A model generated the notes under the pieces. That model was not told the DNA's origin. It searched no databases and was given only the letters and a program-made list of their open reading frames with translations. The position numbers were made by a program, and so were the translations under genes. Shown in pieces: positions 1 through 11,595 of a DNA stretch of 64,000 nucleotides (positions within the stretch are counted from its first letter, which is position 1; each line of letters opens with the position of its first letter). Source of the DNA: Hydnum rufescens UP504 (lineage: Eukaryota; Basidiomycota; Agaricomycetes; Cantharellales; Hydnaceae); assembly GCA_014904985.1 (NCBI GenBank), contig MU129155.1:1-64000 (forward strand), given 5' to 3'.

Positions 1-806
1 CTGTTCTGACCCCCAGATTGAATTGATCCAGAATGTTTCCTGAATAACTCAATGAATACTGCATGGAATGTCCTGAAACTTGAATCATACACTGTCATAT
101 ATTACTACTACAAATGGCAACAAACTCCATACAAATTGGATCACTGAGTGAAGCAGGGGGAGGAGGAGATCTTGATCATGTGACCAATGTCAAAAGTGCT
201 TAGAATGGGCTGAAAATTTGGGCCTGAGCCTCAAATAGTGACCGGCTGTGGCCTACAAAAAATTGGAGTTATTGGAGCTCTGGAAGTCCCCCAACTGGAG
301 GGTATATGTCAGTGAAACTTGAAAATATTATGGAAACTCTCACACTGGAGTCATGAATCTGAAATTCTGGGAGATGTTATGAATGTATTTGGATGACCTA
401 AGGGTAAATTTTCAGGGCCATTGCATGGATGGAAGGCTCTGGGGAGGAAATTGTTATTTAGGGGGGAGTGCTGTGGAATAGTGCCTAAATGGAGTCTAAT
501 CAGGCTGATATTTGGTATGTATACTCCCCATATATGTATTAAACTAGTGGAATAATATCAGAGGCACCTCTGCCCTACATCCTATGTAATTCACTTTTGA
601 TCCTCTTCCCCCTCCCCCTCAATTTCAGCCACTTCCACACATCCAATTCATTCCATTTTTGCAGATAGTTAGTGTTATAATATTTCAAGCCTATTCCACC
701 TAGTTTGGGCCTGATGTGGAGTGATTCACATTCATAGTGGGGTTTTGTTCCCTTTTCTGCCTGCCAAGGGGGTTGAATGCCTAGAAGTGAACCAAATAAG
801 CATATT

Positions 807-1345
807 TTTGGCACATATCTGGTCAGTTATATGACTATACTCCATGTCAATTTTCAAGTCCATGTCTTGTTTGTAGGGAGAGTAAATCAATTTTCAAGGT
901 TTATATTTGTTTGCCTCATATCTCTATAACTACTGAGTGGATCTGGCTGAAATTTTGATATAATCTTCGCCTAAGCAGCATCTAGTCACGTACCAATTTT
1001 CAAAATGAACCACTCAGTGCTTAAATTTTGGCAATTTCCAGTGCTTCTGTACCTATTGTCCAGTTCACTCCCTTAAGGTGGATGGATTGGGATGATATTT
1101 GGCACATAATTAGTAGAATATATTGCTATACTCTGTGTAAATTTTCCAAGTCCACAGCTATTTTGTAGGGGGAGGAAATCAATTTTTAATGTCCAAACTT
1201 GTTTGCCTTATATATTTAAATACCTACTGATCAAAATTGGCTGAAATTTTAATATGCTCTTTTCCCTAATATTCCCCAATCATTTGCTAAATTTCAGAAT
1301 GAATGAACCACCCAGTGGTTCATATTCAACAATTTCACAATTTTT
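807..1345. repeat. Diverged direct repeat, two copies ~291 bp apart
   Basis: Two segments starting near 807 and 1098 share the same order of words: TTTGGCACAT, then a run on tattgctatactc/tatgactatactcc, AGGGxGAGxAAATCAATTTT, TTGTTTGCCT and GGCTGAAATTTT. They look like two diverged copies in direct orientation, probably inside an old mobile element. The family is unknown. Confidence 0.55.
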
Positions 1346-2750
1346 GGTATTCATTTTACTACCCCCATCTCTTCAGACACTAACCACTTGTTCCAGGCCT
1401 GGTTTATACTACTTATATACATTGTTGTATCTTCTTCTATTGGTTATGTTGTGTCCTTGTGCCTGTCCTTGTGCTGTTGCTTCAGCTCCTTCTTAATCCT
1501 GGCAATTGCCGGTGTTGAGTCTGAGTGGAAATTGCCGGATCGCAAATGTTTCAAACGACGAACCTGTGATGAGCCAGAGGCCACTACCACACCCCAGAAA
1601 CCATGGGAGGTGATGAATAAGGTAAGTATTTATTGGCTACTATATACATTGGGCAGAAAGAGTGGCTTTGGCCACTCTTTTTCCCTTTTTTAAAATTTTT
1701 AACTGATTGATTGCGTGTCTACTATATATAGGTCGTCCCCCCTTCACTATATCATCATATATGGCTACCCTGCCCCCCTGCAGCATGCCCCCTACCCCCA
1801 GACCCTGTGCAAGGTCAAAGCAGCACAAACAGTGCCGGCGTGAGCGCCGGTATTGTTCGTATTGGTTGAACCTTGTCAGAGCTGTGTGGGGGGATACTCT
1901 TGATCCTATGCCCTTGCCCGGTACCAGAACAGGTGTGTGTGTGTCCTGTGGCCTTTAAGTGCCCCATAGGGGTGCCTCACCATACTGGTCTTTACCAGTA
2001 GAGTTAAATATCGAATAGCCAAGCCGACCTGGAGCCTGTGTACCCCCATTTTGGTGTACATGGGCTCCTATGTATCCTCTACTCCCTTCTGGGACTAGGT
2101 AGGATAGCCAGTGTCTGTGGGCACTGGCTAGATACATGCTTCTTCTCGTACTTAGATTTTTAGAATCAGTTTTTGAAGCTAATCATTATACATTTAAGCT
2201 GTAATAAATCAGGGGTGTGTGGTGTTCTGAAAGGCAAGACTGAAGACCTGTGTAACAGGCTAGAATGAGAGTACAAGCTGAGCAGAAGCTCGCACTTGAT
2301 TTCCCTTTTGGGGAATAATCTGCCCTAAATAGGAAGGATGTTAATGAAATTCCCAAAAGGGGAATACTGCTTAATTTCCGAGTCGCCGAGTTGTTTTTTT
2401 ATATTACCTGAGGTTTCTGGCTTGATTCCAAATGAATTGACAGTGCCAAGAGCCTGCTGAGGGCTGTTATGGGTGGCCTGGAGGGTCTCTGTCCATTGAC
2501 AAAAGAACCACAGCTGCAGAGGGATGGCATATGCTGGATGGCTCAGGTGATGGTTGGATGTACTTGCAGTTCAATACAAATATATGAATAGGCAGTGACC
2601 AGTGAAATGCTCAGGGGTCCCGATGCCCCCTGGCACTAATTTCCACAGGTTCCTTGTGGTGAAGTTAGAGGTTGGTGGCCTTGAGGAAGGGGGTGGAGGA
2701 CCAAGCCAAATTTGATTCTATGGCCAGGCAGACCAACCCCTATCTGAGGA

Positions 2751-2841
2751 TCCCATGGCCTAATTCAGGTGTCCCAAGGCCTAATTCAAGTGTCCCATGA
2801 CCTAACTCAGGTGTCCCAAGGCTAACTTTGGGTGTCCCCAG
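2751..2841. repeat. 21-bp minisatellite, about four units
   Basis: Units of the form CCTAAxTCAxGTGTCCCAxGx start at 2759, 2780 and 2801. A partial unit precedes them and a diverged one follows at about 2821. No function is evident. Confidence 0.75.
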
Positions 2842-3055
2842 ACCAAGAACCCCAGAGCTTCTCGGGGGCTACCGCCCCCGAACCCCCAGGTTTTCTGGAG
2901 GGGACCCAGGGCTGAAAAATCAGCCCCAGGGAGCCCTATTTTTCAAGCAAATAAACAAGTGAGTATTCCAAGTGTACCACTATAAGTTGTACCTCTGTAG
3001 GTAGGATGTGCCTATAGGGAATATCATAGCTAACTAGGTACTTAAGGGTGTTTGC

Positions 3056-4373
3056 CTAAGGTGCCTCCTGTGAGCTATAAATCGAGAACAATACCTGAAG
3101 GGCTTGGTCAGGGTTGTTGGAAGTGGAAGAGAGCAAGCTGCCCCTCCAGACTGAGGAGTAGCCGCCTGTAGCCATGGGTAACGAGCCCAAGCGAACAATG
3201 CGGCCAGTCAAGTTGGGAGTTTTGGGGGGACTGGGTTGGCGATTGGTAAATAGTGCACTAGTGTGTGGGCCTTGTCCGAAATCTTCTGAGGAAGGAGCCG
3301 TAATCGCAACACCTTGCAGAATGGAGGTGGCTTCGTCTATTCCAGTGGAAGCCTCTGTAGGAGACAGAGGAGTGGGAGGAGTGGGAGTTGATGATGCACT
3401 GGTGAGCTGCACAGGTCGCCTCTCAACGGCTTGGCCCGATAAAAAGTTGCAGGTTCGAGACTCCGAACGATGATGCAGATCATATGATGTCATGGATTCG
3501 AGGGTTTTTGAGGCGGGTACATCGGGGCGGTCAACAATCTTCTTGGCGTAGGTCGCAGCGGCAGGAATTGCACCATTCGCATTGGGTGATGGCACTGGGT
3601 GAGGTTCTTGGAGAGACGGAGGAGTAGGCAGATTTTTCCATGCCCCCGGGTGAGCAAGTGAGATCCCCTTCGTGTTAGGGTGCCGGATAGCAAATTGCGC
3701 TGCACGGTTTGTGTAGCCTCGGTCGTGTGCCATCCGAAGAGACCGAGGGCGATCTTGACCCAGTCTGGTGGGGGCGGATTGACCCAAAATTTCCCGAAGC
3801 CACCATGAAGAATTCCGATGACAACGCCGGCGTACCAGATAGGATCCATCCTGGTCATCCTGGAAGGGTTGGCTATTACATTGACGGTGTGCAGAAGATC
3901 TAAGATGTGACGGAAACTCAGGGTATCTAATGCGCTGGCCATGATGTCATTATGGCCTCGGTTCCAAAGCTTGGAGCGCTTGGTGGAGAATTGGATTGTA
4001 TCTGGCCCAACGTACCACCTCTCCATCCGCACCCAGACAAGTGTCCCTTCGGTCTGGATGTCAACGCAAATGAGCAGGTACTCGTGGTCCTGGAGGTTCA
4101 TTCAGCTGCCTGGAATGCAAGGATACGATAGACTATGCCAACCCCGTCTTTGTAGCACGCGATGTCTCGGACATCCCCTGATGTAAGTGGACCCTGCCTA
4201 CCAAAAGTTTCCGTTATTATGCCGCTGCACATATTCGACAGGATGGCTTACTTGGACTCAGGAGAGGTAATCTCCTCGTAGAAGTCAGTAAAGAGCCAGG
4301 AGACCGGATGTCCCACTTTTTCGATATACCCAGAGTTATCAGTGAGAGATAAAAGCTTCCTCTCTACCGCCAT
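3056..4373 (-). pseudogene. Truncated TKL-type kinase gene (K0)
   Basis: A likely start codon at 4373 opens MAVERKLLSLTDNSG, and this exon ends at a GTAAGC donor near 4250. Later exons encode a region of unknown function, a hydrophobic stretch (WYAGVVIGILHGG) and a Pro/Ser/Thr-rich linker. Then come LTGRIVRLG and ATGGYSSVWRG, the glycine-rich loop shared with kinases K1-K5. After the next donor the gene stops. The VAIK exon found about 60 bp downstream in every other copy is absent, so the ATP-binding lysine, catalytic loop and DFG are missing. A frame change near 3740 also interrupts the linker. The N-terminus differs from K1-K5, so K0 is a relative and not another array unit. A non-functional remnant is likely. 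Confidence 0.7.
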
Positions 4374-4876
4374 GGTCAGAAATGCGGTGTTCTGGCTTAC
4401 CTAATCATGGGAACCACAAACCATGTTCAACTTTTATCCCAGATACACCCACAATAGATAACATCCGTACTCAGACTCTGAGTATAGATGTCATCTATGG
4501 TGGGTGGATCGGGGATGGCATTGCTGGGAGTAGTATTGCCGAAGCCTCGAGTCCTTTTCGGAACTTTTAAAAAGAAAGCCTCACACGGTGCTGTCATCAC
4601 ATCACTATTTGACTCAAACTCATCGACTTCTATGATTTGAATCCATTCTCTTTCATCCTGCGGGAAAAAAAGCCCCAGTGTCTCACAGTTGGCGAGAAAA
4701 AAAAAGTACTCAGGACTTGGGTTCACTTGACTCAATTCAGTTGAGCCAATCGTGGCAACAGGTAGTGTTGCCGCGGACTCGGACTTGAGCCGACTCAAGC
4801 CCGAGCCAAGTCCGTTTTGAGCCAAGTCCCTGGTGGAAAAGGACTTGATCCGGACTCAGCCTAACTATTTATGGTA

Positions 4877-4891
4877 TAAATATATTACGAG
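4877..4891. repeat. Target-site duplication of LINE1, 3' side
   Basis: TAAATATATTACGAG occurs here, directly beside the trinucleotide tail of LINE1. It recurs identically at 11275-11289 beside the 5' end. A 15-bp exact match marks the insertion boundaries. Confidence 0.9.
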
Positions 4892-5255
4892 GAGGAGGAG
4901 GAGAAGTCTTGTTTATATACCGCGTCTGGCTGCCGGCAGGCGCCGAGGGCGGTCTCGTACCAGTAGGTAAACATACAATCGAGAGTAGGAATAAGAACTA
5001 AGTACGAAATCGAATCTTTCTTTGAGTTGGCTGGGGTGGGGACGGGGTTGTAGGTGCGGGGGGTGGGGTCGGTTGTGGGGATGACATTGGTAGTGGCCGT
5101 GCATGCGGCCGTTGGAGGGAAATGAGAATAGGAATAAAATAAAATAGTACTTTCTACGCGGCTCCTTGGGGGGTTATGGTCTCACTGGTCGTGTGTGGTG
5201 TGGGGTGGCAGTCCCCCACAGTGTTGTCCATATCACCTGGGCCATCCGTTGTCCA
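4892..5255 (-). other. LINE1 3' UTR and trinucleotide tail
   Basis: The segment after the ORF2 stop ends in GGA/CTC repeats at 4892-4903. The last ~190 bp recur at 11399-11570 as a separate truncated insertion, and a diverged version forms the end of LINE3 at 56157-56240, where the tail is (CCA)n. The shared 3' end defines one LINE family with a changing trinucleotide tail. Confidence 0.85.
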
Positions 5256-8200
5256 TCAGTGTTTGTCAAGGGCGCCAGAGGTGATGAGGAATGTCGTGAG
5301 GCAAATGATCCCTGCACTGCTTCCCAGGAGGACATTGATTTTGCGTTCGTCTGCATCTCCGAGGATGTGACGGTCATTGTTGTACAGTTCACATTCCTGC
5401 AGGAGGTGAGACTGTGTCTGTAAGTCCACCCCACACAGGCATGCTGTGGACTCAGCTTCTACATGGCAGGCATAGTATTCGCCCAGGTGCACATGGCCTG
5501 TCCGACATTGGACAGATCTGCTGAGGGCCTTTCGGCTCAGCTCCAGGAAATGCCTCGTTGGCTTGAGTGACGGTTTGATGCAGTTGGTGGCAGTGAAAGC
5601 GCTGTGGTGTCTCTCTGCTGATGCCCATTCCATGACCCAATTTTGCGATAGGGCCCGACGTTGGGAGCTGCCAACGAAGGAGGCGGAGGAGTACTGGGGA
5701 AGGTGGGTGCGAGTTTGGATCCTGACTTTGCGCATTTGTTGGCTAGTTCATTCCCGATTATGCCCTCATGGCCGGGGGCCCAGTCAATGAAAATATCAAT
5801 ATTTGGTTTGCGGTCGATAATATCAAGTATTGCTGCACGGAATCTTCTGGAGCAGTCTTGAGCCTTGCCTGGACTGCCATCGAATATCCTATATATTGCA
5901 CCTGTGTTATCAACATAGAAATTGATCTTCTTCACATTTTCGAGGTGGTTGCTGCGAAGGATGAGGCGGCATGTCTGCTCCGCTGCAGATGCTAGGGCCT
6001 CCATTTCCGCATCGTAGACTTCCACCTTGGCCCCCAGTGCCCCTGCTGAGTCGAGGATGACGCAGTTCTTGTGGTAAGCCACCAAGCCAAAGCCTGTTCT
6101 GCGGACCCCTTGTTCGGTGGTAAGGGACCCGTCAGTGTATACCAGGAGGTATTCAGGGTTGAAAGCAATAGATTGGATAAACTCGATGTGTTTTTCCACC
6201 CATTCCTTTTTAAAGCATTGGCCAGGTGTCGTCGGGGGGGTGCGGATGCTGATCCGGTCTTTAAGGTCGTCGTCAAAGTGGGTCCTCCGCCAAGGGGGTT
6301 CAGCAAAGGAGTCGATTCTCTCGGACTTTGGAACCCGGCGTCGTGCAATTTGGATGAGTCGTGTGGAAAGTGATGTCTCAGCTTTTGCTTCAGCTGCGGC
6401 CTTTCTAACTGGGTTGCTGTAGTTACGAACAGCTGGTCGGGATGGAAGGGGTGGGGTAGACCTTGGGATGAGGCCTGTTGGGAGTGTCGTGGCTGGCATA
6501 CAAGCGACAATGGGGTTGCGGCTGTCCAGTCTCGTGAGGCAAGTTGCTGCGTGGTCGTTGTAATAGTTGAGGAGCAGGGGGATTGGGGGCATAGATGCTT
6601 CGATTTCCATGGCGTATATTGGGGTTGTATGGAATGCCCCTGTAATATGACATATGGCTTTATTTTGCACAACCATGAGTGGGCTCACCAGGCTACTCGA
6701 CCCATTCCACCATGCTGTGCTAGCGTAGGTCATCATGGGTAATATGGCCCCCCTATACAGGTTGCATAGGTGTAGTTGATCGAGGCCCCGGATTGAGTTG
6801 CTGAGCATGCCAAGAGCATTGGCTGCTTTCACTGCCTTTGTGGCTGCTTTCTTGACCTGGGTTCTGAATGTGAGCCATCGGTCAAACCAAACCCCAAGCC
6901 ATTTGATCGTTGGGGTTTGTTTGATGGTCTGGGTCACATGGGGGTTGTCAGTGGGCAAGCTGATGTCCGGCAGGTTGGTCATGCCCATCTTTCTGCTTTT
7001 TGTATGGTGGATCAGTTCTTTTTTAAGCGGGTCAATCATTAAGCCACGGTCACCTAGCCAGTCCCTGGCCGCTGCAAATGCCACTTTGAGGAGCATGACG
7101 TTTGTGTCCAGGGACTTGGATGCTACCGAGAATTTACCATCATCAATGTAGACAAAGAGGCTCACTGTGGATGCTCTGGCCGTCTGCGTGGCTGCTTTGT
7201 CATCCGCATGGGTGTTGAGGTGCGCTAGCACCTTTTCTTGGACATATTCTGTTAGGGGGGCAGAGAAGAAAGCTGCCAGTACCGGCGAGACACAGGAGCC
7301 CTGGGGATCCCAGTTTCAACAGGGAGTAGACTGTCGCGCTTGCCGTCTAGACAGAGAGCTGTGGAGCGGTCCGATAAGAATGAGGAGATCCACCGGACAG
7401 CTGGGAGAGGGATGTGTTTATCCCGAAGAGAGCGGAGGAGCACCCCCTGTGGGACGAAATCAAAGTACCCTGTGATATCAAAAGTGAGCATGGACATGTT
7501 GAGTTTGTGATTCCACGCAGCCTCAATATCATGAATCGAGGCAAGGATTGCATCATCCGCTGAGTGACCTGGAATGCCACCAAACTGGTTCGGTGGCAGC
7601 ATCCCATGTTCCACTGCCCAGAATGATAGGCGGCAAGCCTGCAGGCGTTCAAGGACCTTCCCCAGTACTTCTAGGAGCTGGATAAGGTGATAAGCCCTCG
7701 GTGCTGAGTAATCGGGTTTATTTGGTTTGCGTAATGCAACTGCCACAGACATCCTCCACAGGCGGGGGTGGTGACCGATATCTGCGGCTGCTGAAATTAG
7801 CCAGAATATCTCATCTTCTGCAGAGGACCAGGCCAAGCGGTATGCAAGGCCTGTCAAACCGCTCATTCCTGGGGCATTGGATGTTGCTGCCGAGAATAGG
7901 GCGTCACGAACTTCACCCCTCTTCACCGGTTCGTAGGTGATATCATCATGGCGGGGTAGCATGTCTGGAGGTGCGTTGTCTGCGATCTCTAGTTGTCGTG
8001 AGAACAGGACACTATGCAGGAGGTCGCATTTCTCCTTGTGGAGGATTGCTGGGGGCTCGCCTGGGCCCCAGGACAGTGCAGGTGATGGGTATATGCGAGA
8101 GCCTGATGTCCAGTGGCGGAAGTCCCAGAAATTCTGGGCTGTGGCTTTTTCTACTTTATCAGTGTAGAAATTCTTCTTCTCTGACTTCACCAGGCGGTCG

Positions 8201-9346
8201 AAGACGTTCTTGGCATGCTGGATTTCTTGGGAAAGTACTGCACTGACCTCTGCATGAACTCTGAAGAATTCACGTGCTGCCTTGCGAGACTCATTGATCT
8301 TGTCCCAAGCATTGCTTAGGCGACTGGACTACCATGGTTTAGATCGTTTGGAGGGCTTGTGCCTTGGCACTGCCACCTCGGCTGCTGCCACCATGCATGC
8401 TTGTAGCATCACGGTGGCCTGGTCAACCTCCGCAGGTGATACTTGGCATAGTTGATGGTCCCTGAGGGGTCCAAAGACTTTTTCGTAATCTAGTTCATCA
8501 GTATGAAGGTTCTCGGTGAGGGTTTTGGTGAAGAGTGGACTATCCACCTCTTTCCAATTCCACTTGAGTTCAACTACATCCACCATTTCAACGTCGTCGT
8601 AGCCCTACCGAAAAAGTTGTTGTGAAGTGGTCTGATCCACAGCAATTGTCAGCATCAATTTTCCAGTCATTTATCCTCCCTATGTCAGCCGCGGCATTGT
8701 TTAAGAAGGATAGGTCAAGTGGGGTGAAGAACCGCCCACAGAATGACTGGTAGGTTGTCTGGTTATGGGTATTTAGCAGGTTGAAGTTATTTTCCCCCAA
8801 CCAGGTGACTGTCTCACGAGCCCTCAGGGAGGGCTGGCCTTCCATATCCCTCCAGAGAGGGTGGTGGAAGTTCCAGTCCCCCGTTAGTATGGTGGGGGTC
8901 AAGAAGTCCTGAGCCATATTATGGAGACGGTCAGCTGCGTACTCACCTTCTGGGGAGGCTGGTTGATTATATAAGTTAATTATGCGTGTTGATGCAAGCA
9001 CCGAGCTGTTGCGTTTAATATCTAGGACCATTATATCAAGGTCGTTAATAATGTCAGTGCGTAGAGTGACATCAAGGTTAGCTTCTATGTGGTGGTAAGC
9101 CATGACACGTGGCCTCATGTCATCCGGGATTGTTGCACAGGGTAGGATGGGTTGCCATCCTAGCATACTTACTCCACCTCTTGCATTGTCTCCGCCAATG
9201 GCGCCATACCAAGGCTCCTGGAAAAGGATAATGCTATAGTTATTGTTAGAAGTGGATGCATGGTGTAATGCTGTGTGACCATTTTGGTTTGAGCGAGCTA
9301 CATTTAGGCTGAATACGTTAATAGGGGTAGAGGGTGTAATATTCAT
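5256..9346 (-). pseudogene. LINE1 ORF2: endonuclease, reverse transcriptase, RNase H
   Basis: The start codon at 9346 overlaps the ORF1 stop as ATGA. An APE-type endonuclease comes first (FQEPWYG, LTGDWNFHH, GSDHF; 8600-9346). The reverse transcriptase follows (TFDITGYFDF, GIPQG-type motif, catalytic YIDDG at 7139-7150). RNase H is next (VYTDGSL, DAEMEAL, YVDNTGA, WAPGHEG), and near 5380-5450 a Cys/His cluster (CLCGVD..HLLQEC). Lesions: a frameshift near 8605 after the endonuclease, an in-frame TAG at 8329-8331, a one-base loss in the GIPQG motif near 7300, and a frame change near 5690 after RNase H. The product would nick target DNA and reverse-transcribe the element's RNA, but the reading frame is broken. 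Confidence 0.9.
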
Positions 9347-11158
9347 TGGGATTGGGGTGGGGGGGGCTCGTTTACAGTACCGTTATCCTCAACCATATCT
9401 TCTGCCTCCTGCTGAGACAGTTCCACTGGGCCCTTGGCTGCCTTCTTGTGCATGGTCTTCCATTCGCCTGCCTTGAATGCCGGTCTCTGGGTGGCTGTGT
9501 TAGTGGGCACTGCTGGCGTACCTGTGCTTTTTTGCATGGCTCAATCAGCTGGTGGGCACATGGGCCCTTTACCTTTTGTTTTTGCAGTTTCTTTGCCTTT
9601 CCCTGGGATTGGTCCACCTCCTGGGGTTTTGGGGGCACCTGGTGTTGCACGACCTTCTTTGCACTTACACATGGGGCAATTTTTGTCAGTAGAGGCGTGA
9701 TCCCCGTGGCAGTCAATACACTTGGCCGGGACCCCCACTGGGTGATTGTGTGTGTCGTGGTTGGCTGTGGGGGCCGAACAGGTCTTACACCTGTTGCCAT
9801 TCCTGCAGGTTGCAGTGCTGTGGCCAATGGACCCACATTTCTTGCAGTACCATATCGGGGCCAGTCTTCGTATCTAGTAATTGTACATGCCTCCCCAAAG
9901 ATGAAGACTTGCCTAATGTTTAGTAGGGTTCTTGCATCCTCCGCATTAGCAAAAGAGAAGACAACCATCCCCATTGTCTTCCGATTTTCTGTACCTGCAC
10001 TACCTAGCCAAATGGGTTTTGCATACTGGCCCATGAGTCGATATGCAACACATTGCTCCGCAAATTCCTCCATCACATCCTCCGCATCATATGGTTCCCC
10101 AGACGATGAGAAGGATTGTGTGGGGACCCCATTTAGTTTCACCTTATGATATTCGACATCGGGATGAGCATCTGTAAGGAACTCACCTTCTGTGTTACCA
10201 ATAAGTGCATTGACAATAGTGTCTTCATATGTCACGAGGTCTACTGCCGAGCAGCCATCAGCCGCTATGACAATTGGGTTACCTGTGTGGGACCAGGAGA
10301 TCCCCGCCACACATATATTTTCTGGGGCTTCTTCCATTTCTAGGCTAAGGTTAATTTTTTCTCTCAAGAACCATCCTTGTACCTGTTTTTCAACTGGGAG
10401 CTTTGGCTTAAACTCCACTATTAGGCGGCCTGGATGACCACATTGGGTTGGGTTCACTGGTGTCGGGCGTGGGGGCAGTGCCCGTTGCCTTTCCATTGAT
10501 GGTTTGAATGGCATGGGATTTGCTGATGGGGTCATCCGTTGAGGCTTCGACCTGTTGGGGCTCACCTGTGGGGCACATTGACTTGCATTTGCACCAGGCC
10601 ATGGCAGTGGTGCAGGTGTCGGGGGGTTGACGGGCGATCCTGTGATATTCAGTAGTGATGATGACAGATTTTGTGCCAGGGTCATACAGTACTGGCTTTG
10701 AGGGATCTTGCCAGGGCCTCTGTAGTACGGTGCTCCTCATGGCAAATGCAAGCATATATATCACGTACCTTTGATTTTATTGATTCGTCCCTATCAACTA
10801 GTGTGGTTAGGGCTTCGTTATCATGCATATACTGCGTATCCAGGGTATCCCAGGTTTCACATATGGTCTGTTTGACAAGCGCAAACCGTTCAATTAGTTG
10901 TTGCTCACTTTGGGGGTTTTCCGCCTCAACGGGCTGCGTGATATCAGTTAAGATTTTTTCCTGGGTGTCGCTGGCCTGGGAGGCTATCTCCTGGTTCAGC
11001 GCCCTTGCTGGGATACTTTTTCTCTTTTGGCCGAAGGCCTTCACTGCTTTTTCACGGAGGGACTCGTTTGCGGAGTCCACTAGTGCCTTGTGTTTAGCTG
11101 TGCTTGACCCGGGGGTCTTTTTTGGTTTTGCGACACCCTCAGTAGAAAGCGGGGACAT
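9343..11158 (-). pseudogene. LINE1 ORF1: RNA-binding Gag-like protein
   Basis: The N-terminal part (11158 to 10682) is charged and probably helical. It ends in ATGA, where the stop overlaps an ATG that opens the next frame (10685). The second part has a Pro-rich stretch, then an RRM-like fold candidate (MGMVVFSFANAEDARTLL ... TITRYEDWPR). The frame shifts near 9855, exactly before two Cys/His zinc knuckles (CKKCGSIGHSTATC, then CIDCHGDHAS). An in-frame TGA lies at 9541-9543. The stop at 9343-9345 overlaps the ORF2 start. RRM-like plus CCHC is the usual ORF1 layout for this type of LINE. The product would coat element RNA; as it stands it is interrupted. Confidence 0.8.
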
Positions 11159-11274
11159 CGGAGATGGATTTAAAGTCGCTATGAGACTAGGAAGGATAGT
11201 GGAAAATGTAGCTACTCTGATCTAAGTCGTTAGACTTTCGATTTTTTCCCCCGGCAGTTCGCGGTGGTGAGTTG

Positions 11275-11289
11275 TAAATATATTACGAG
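11275..11289. repeat. Target-site duplication of LINE1, 5' side
   Basis: This is the second copy of the 15-bp word TAAATATATTACGAG (first copy at 4877-4891). The split MITE resumes immediately after it. Confidence 0.9.
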
Positions 11290-11398
11290 TCGTTGGCTCG
11301 AGTCGACTCAACCCCAAGTCCAGTCCTGATTTCGGACTTGGCTTCGGAAGCAAGTCGAGTCGAGCCGAGTCGCGGCAACACTATCTGCAAGCCTGTAG

Positions 11399-11570
11399 AG
11401 GAGGAGAAGTCTTGTTTATATACCGCGTCCGGCTGCCAGTAGGTGCCGAGGGCGGTCTCATACCAGTAGGTAAACGTACAATCGTGAGTAGGAATAAGAA
11501 CTAAGTATGAAATCGAATCTTTCTTTGAGTTGGCTGGGACGGGGTTGTAGGTGCGGGGGGTGGGGTCGGT
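11399..11570 (-). mobile_element. 172-bp 5'-truncated LINE1-family tail
   Basis: The sequence matches the last ~180 bp of LINE1 (4899-5076), with a 6-bp length difference and a few substitutions. It lies in the same orientation, with the trinucleotide tail at 11399. It is flanked by the 12-bp word GCAAGCCTGTAG at 11387-11398 and 11571-11582. This is a classic abortive reverse-transcription insertion. It carries no coding sequence. Confidence 0.88.
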
Positions 11571-11595
11571 GCAAGCCTGTAGACTACAGGCTTGC
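11571..11595. repeat. Palindrome that was the target of the LINE tail
   Basis: GCAAGCCTGTAG, one A, then its reverse complement. Removing the inserted tail and one target copy restores a perfect hairpin with 16-bp arms (ATCTGCAAGCCTGTAG). The LINE tail therefore entered one arm of a pre-existing inverted repeat lying just outside the MITE. Confidence 0.8.

Larger units (their letters stand above)
1..3055. other. CpG-poor sequence without recognisable gene
   Basis: I see no coding region here. Open frames are short and low in complexity. CpG is rare in the first 1.5 kb, as in the decayed transposons at the other end of the window. It holds an internal direct repeat (807-1345) and a 21-bp minisatellite (2751-2841). 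A GC-rich stretch near 2860-2930 can form small hairpins. It is probably old transposon sequence, but no family can be named. Confidence 0.5.
4892..11274 (-). mobile_element. Full-length non-LTR retrotransposon (LINE1)
   Basis: A 6383-bp element with an RNA-binding ORF1 and an endonuclease/RT/RNase H ORF2. It ends in a (CTC)n trinucleotide tail, not poly(A), and is bounded by 15-bp direct repeats. This order, with RNase H and a C-terminal Cys/His motif after RT, matches fungal LINEs of the Tad-like group; the clade name is inference. CpG dinucleotides are still frequent, unlike in its relative LINE3, so the insertion is fairly recent. Both ORFs already carry a few frameshifts and stops, so it is probably not autonomous today. 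Confidence 0.92.
4763..11383. mobile_element. TA-flanked MITE split by LINE1
   Basis: The element's own sequence is 4765-4891 plus 11290-11381, about 219 bp once LINE1 and one target copy are removed. Its ends are inverted: GTGTTGCCGCGGACTCGG at 4765 and the reverse complement of nearly the same word ending at 11381. TA lies directly outside both ends (4763-4764 and 11382-11383), as expected for a Tc1/mariner-type target duplication. The interior is full of degenerate ACTCGG/AAGTCC words. No transposase is present, so it would be non-autonomous. Confidence 0.7.

Noticed and set aside
1254..1958. Overlapping small frames with a GTAAGT near 1621
   Set aside because: Composition is low-complexity, frames are short and no family is recognisable; the donor-like word alone does not support a gene.
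3174..3473. Plus-strand open frame of 99 codons
   Set aside because: It is antisense to the K0 exon that carries the glycine loop.
9346..10149. Plus-strand open frame of 267 codons
   Set aside because: It is antisense to LINE1 ORF1, whose zinc knuckles and RRM-like words are on the minus strand. No family features were seen on the plus strand.
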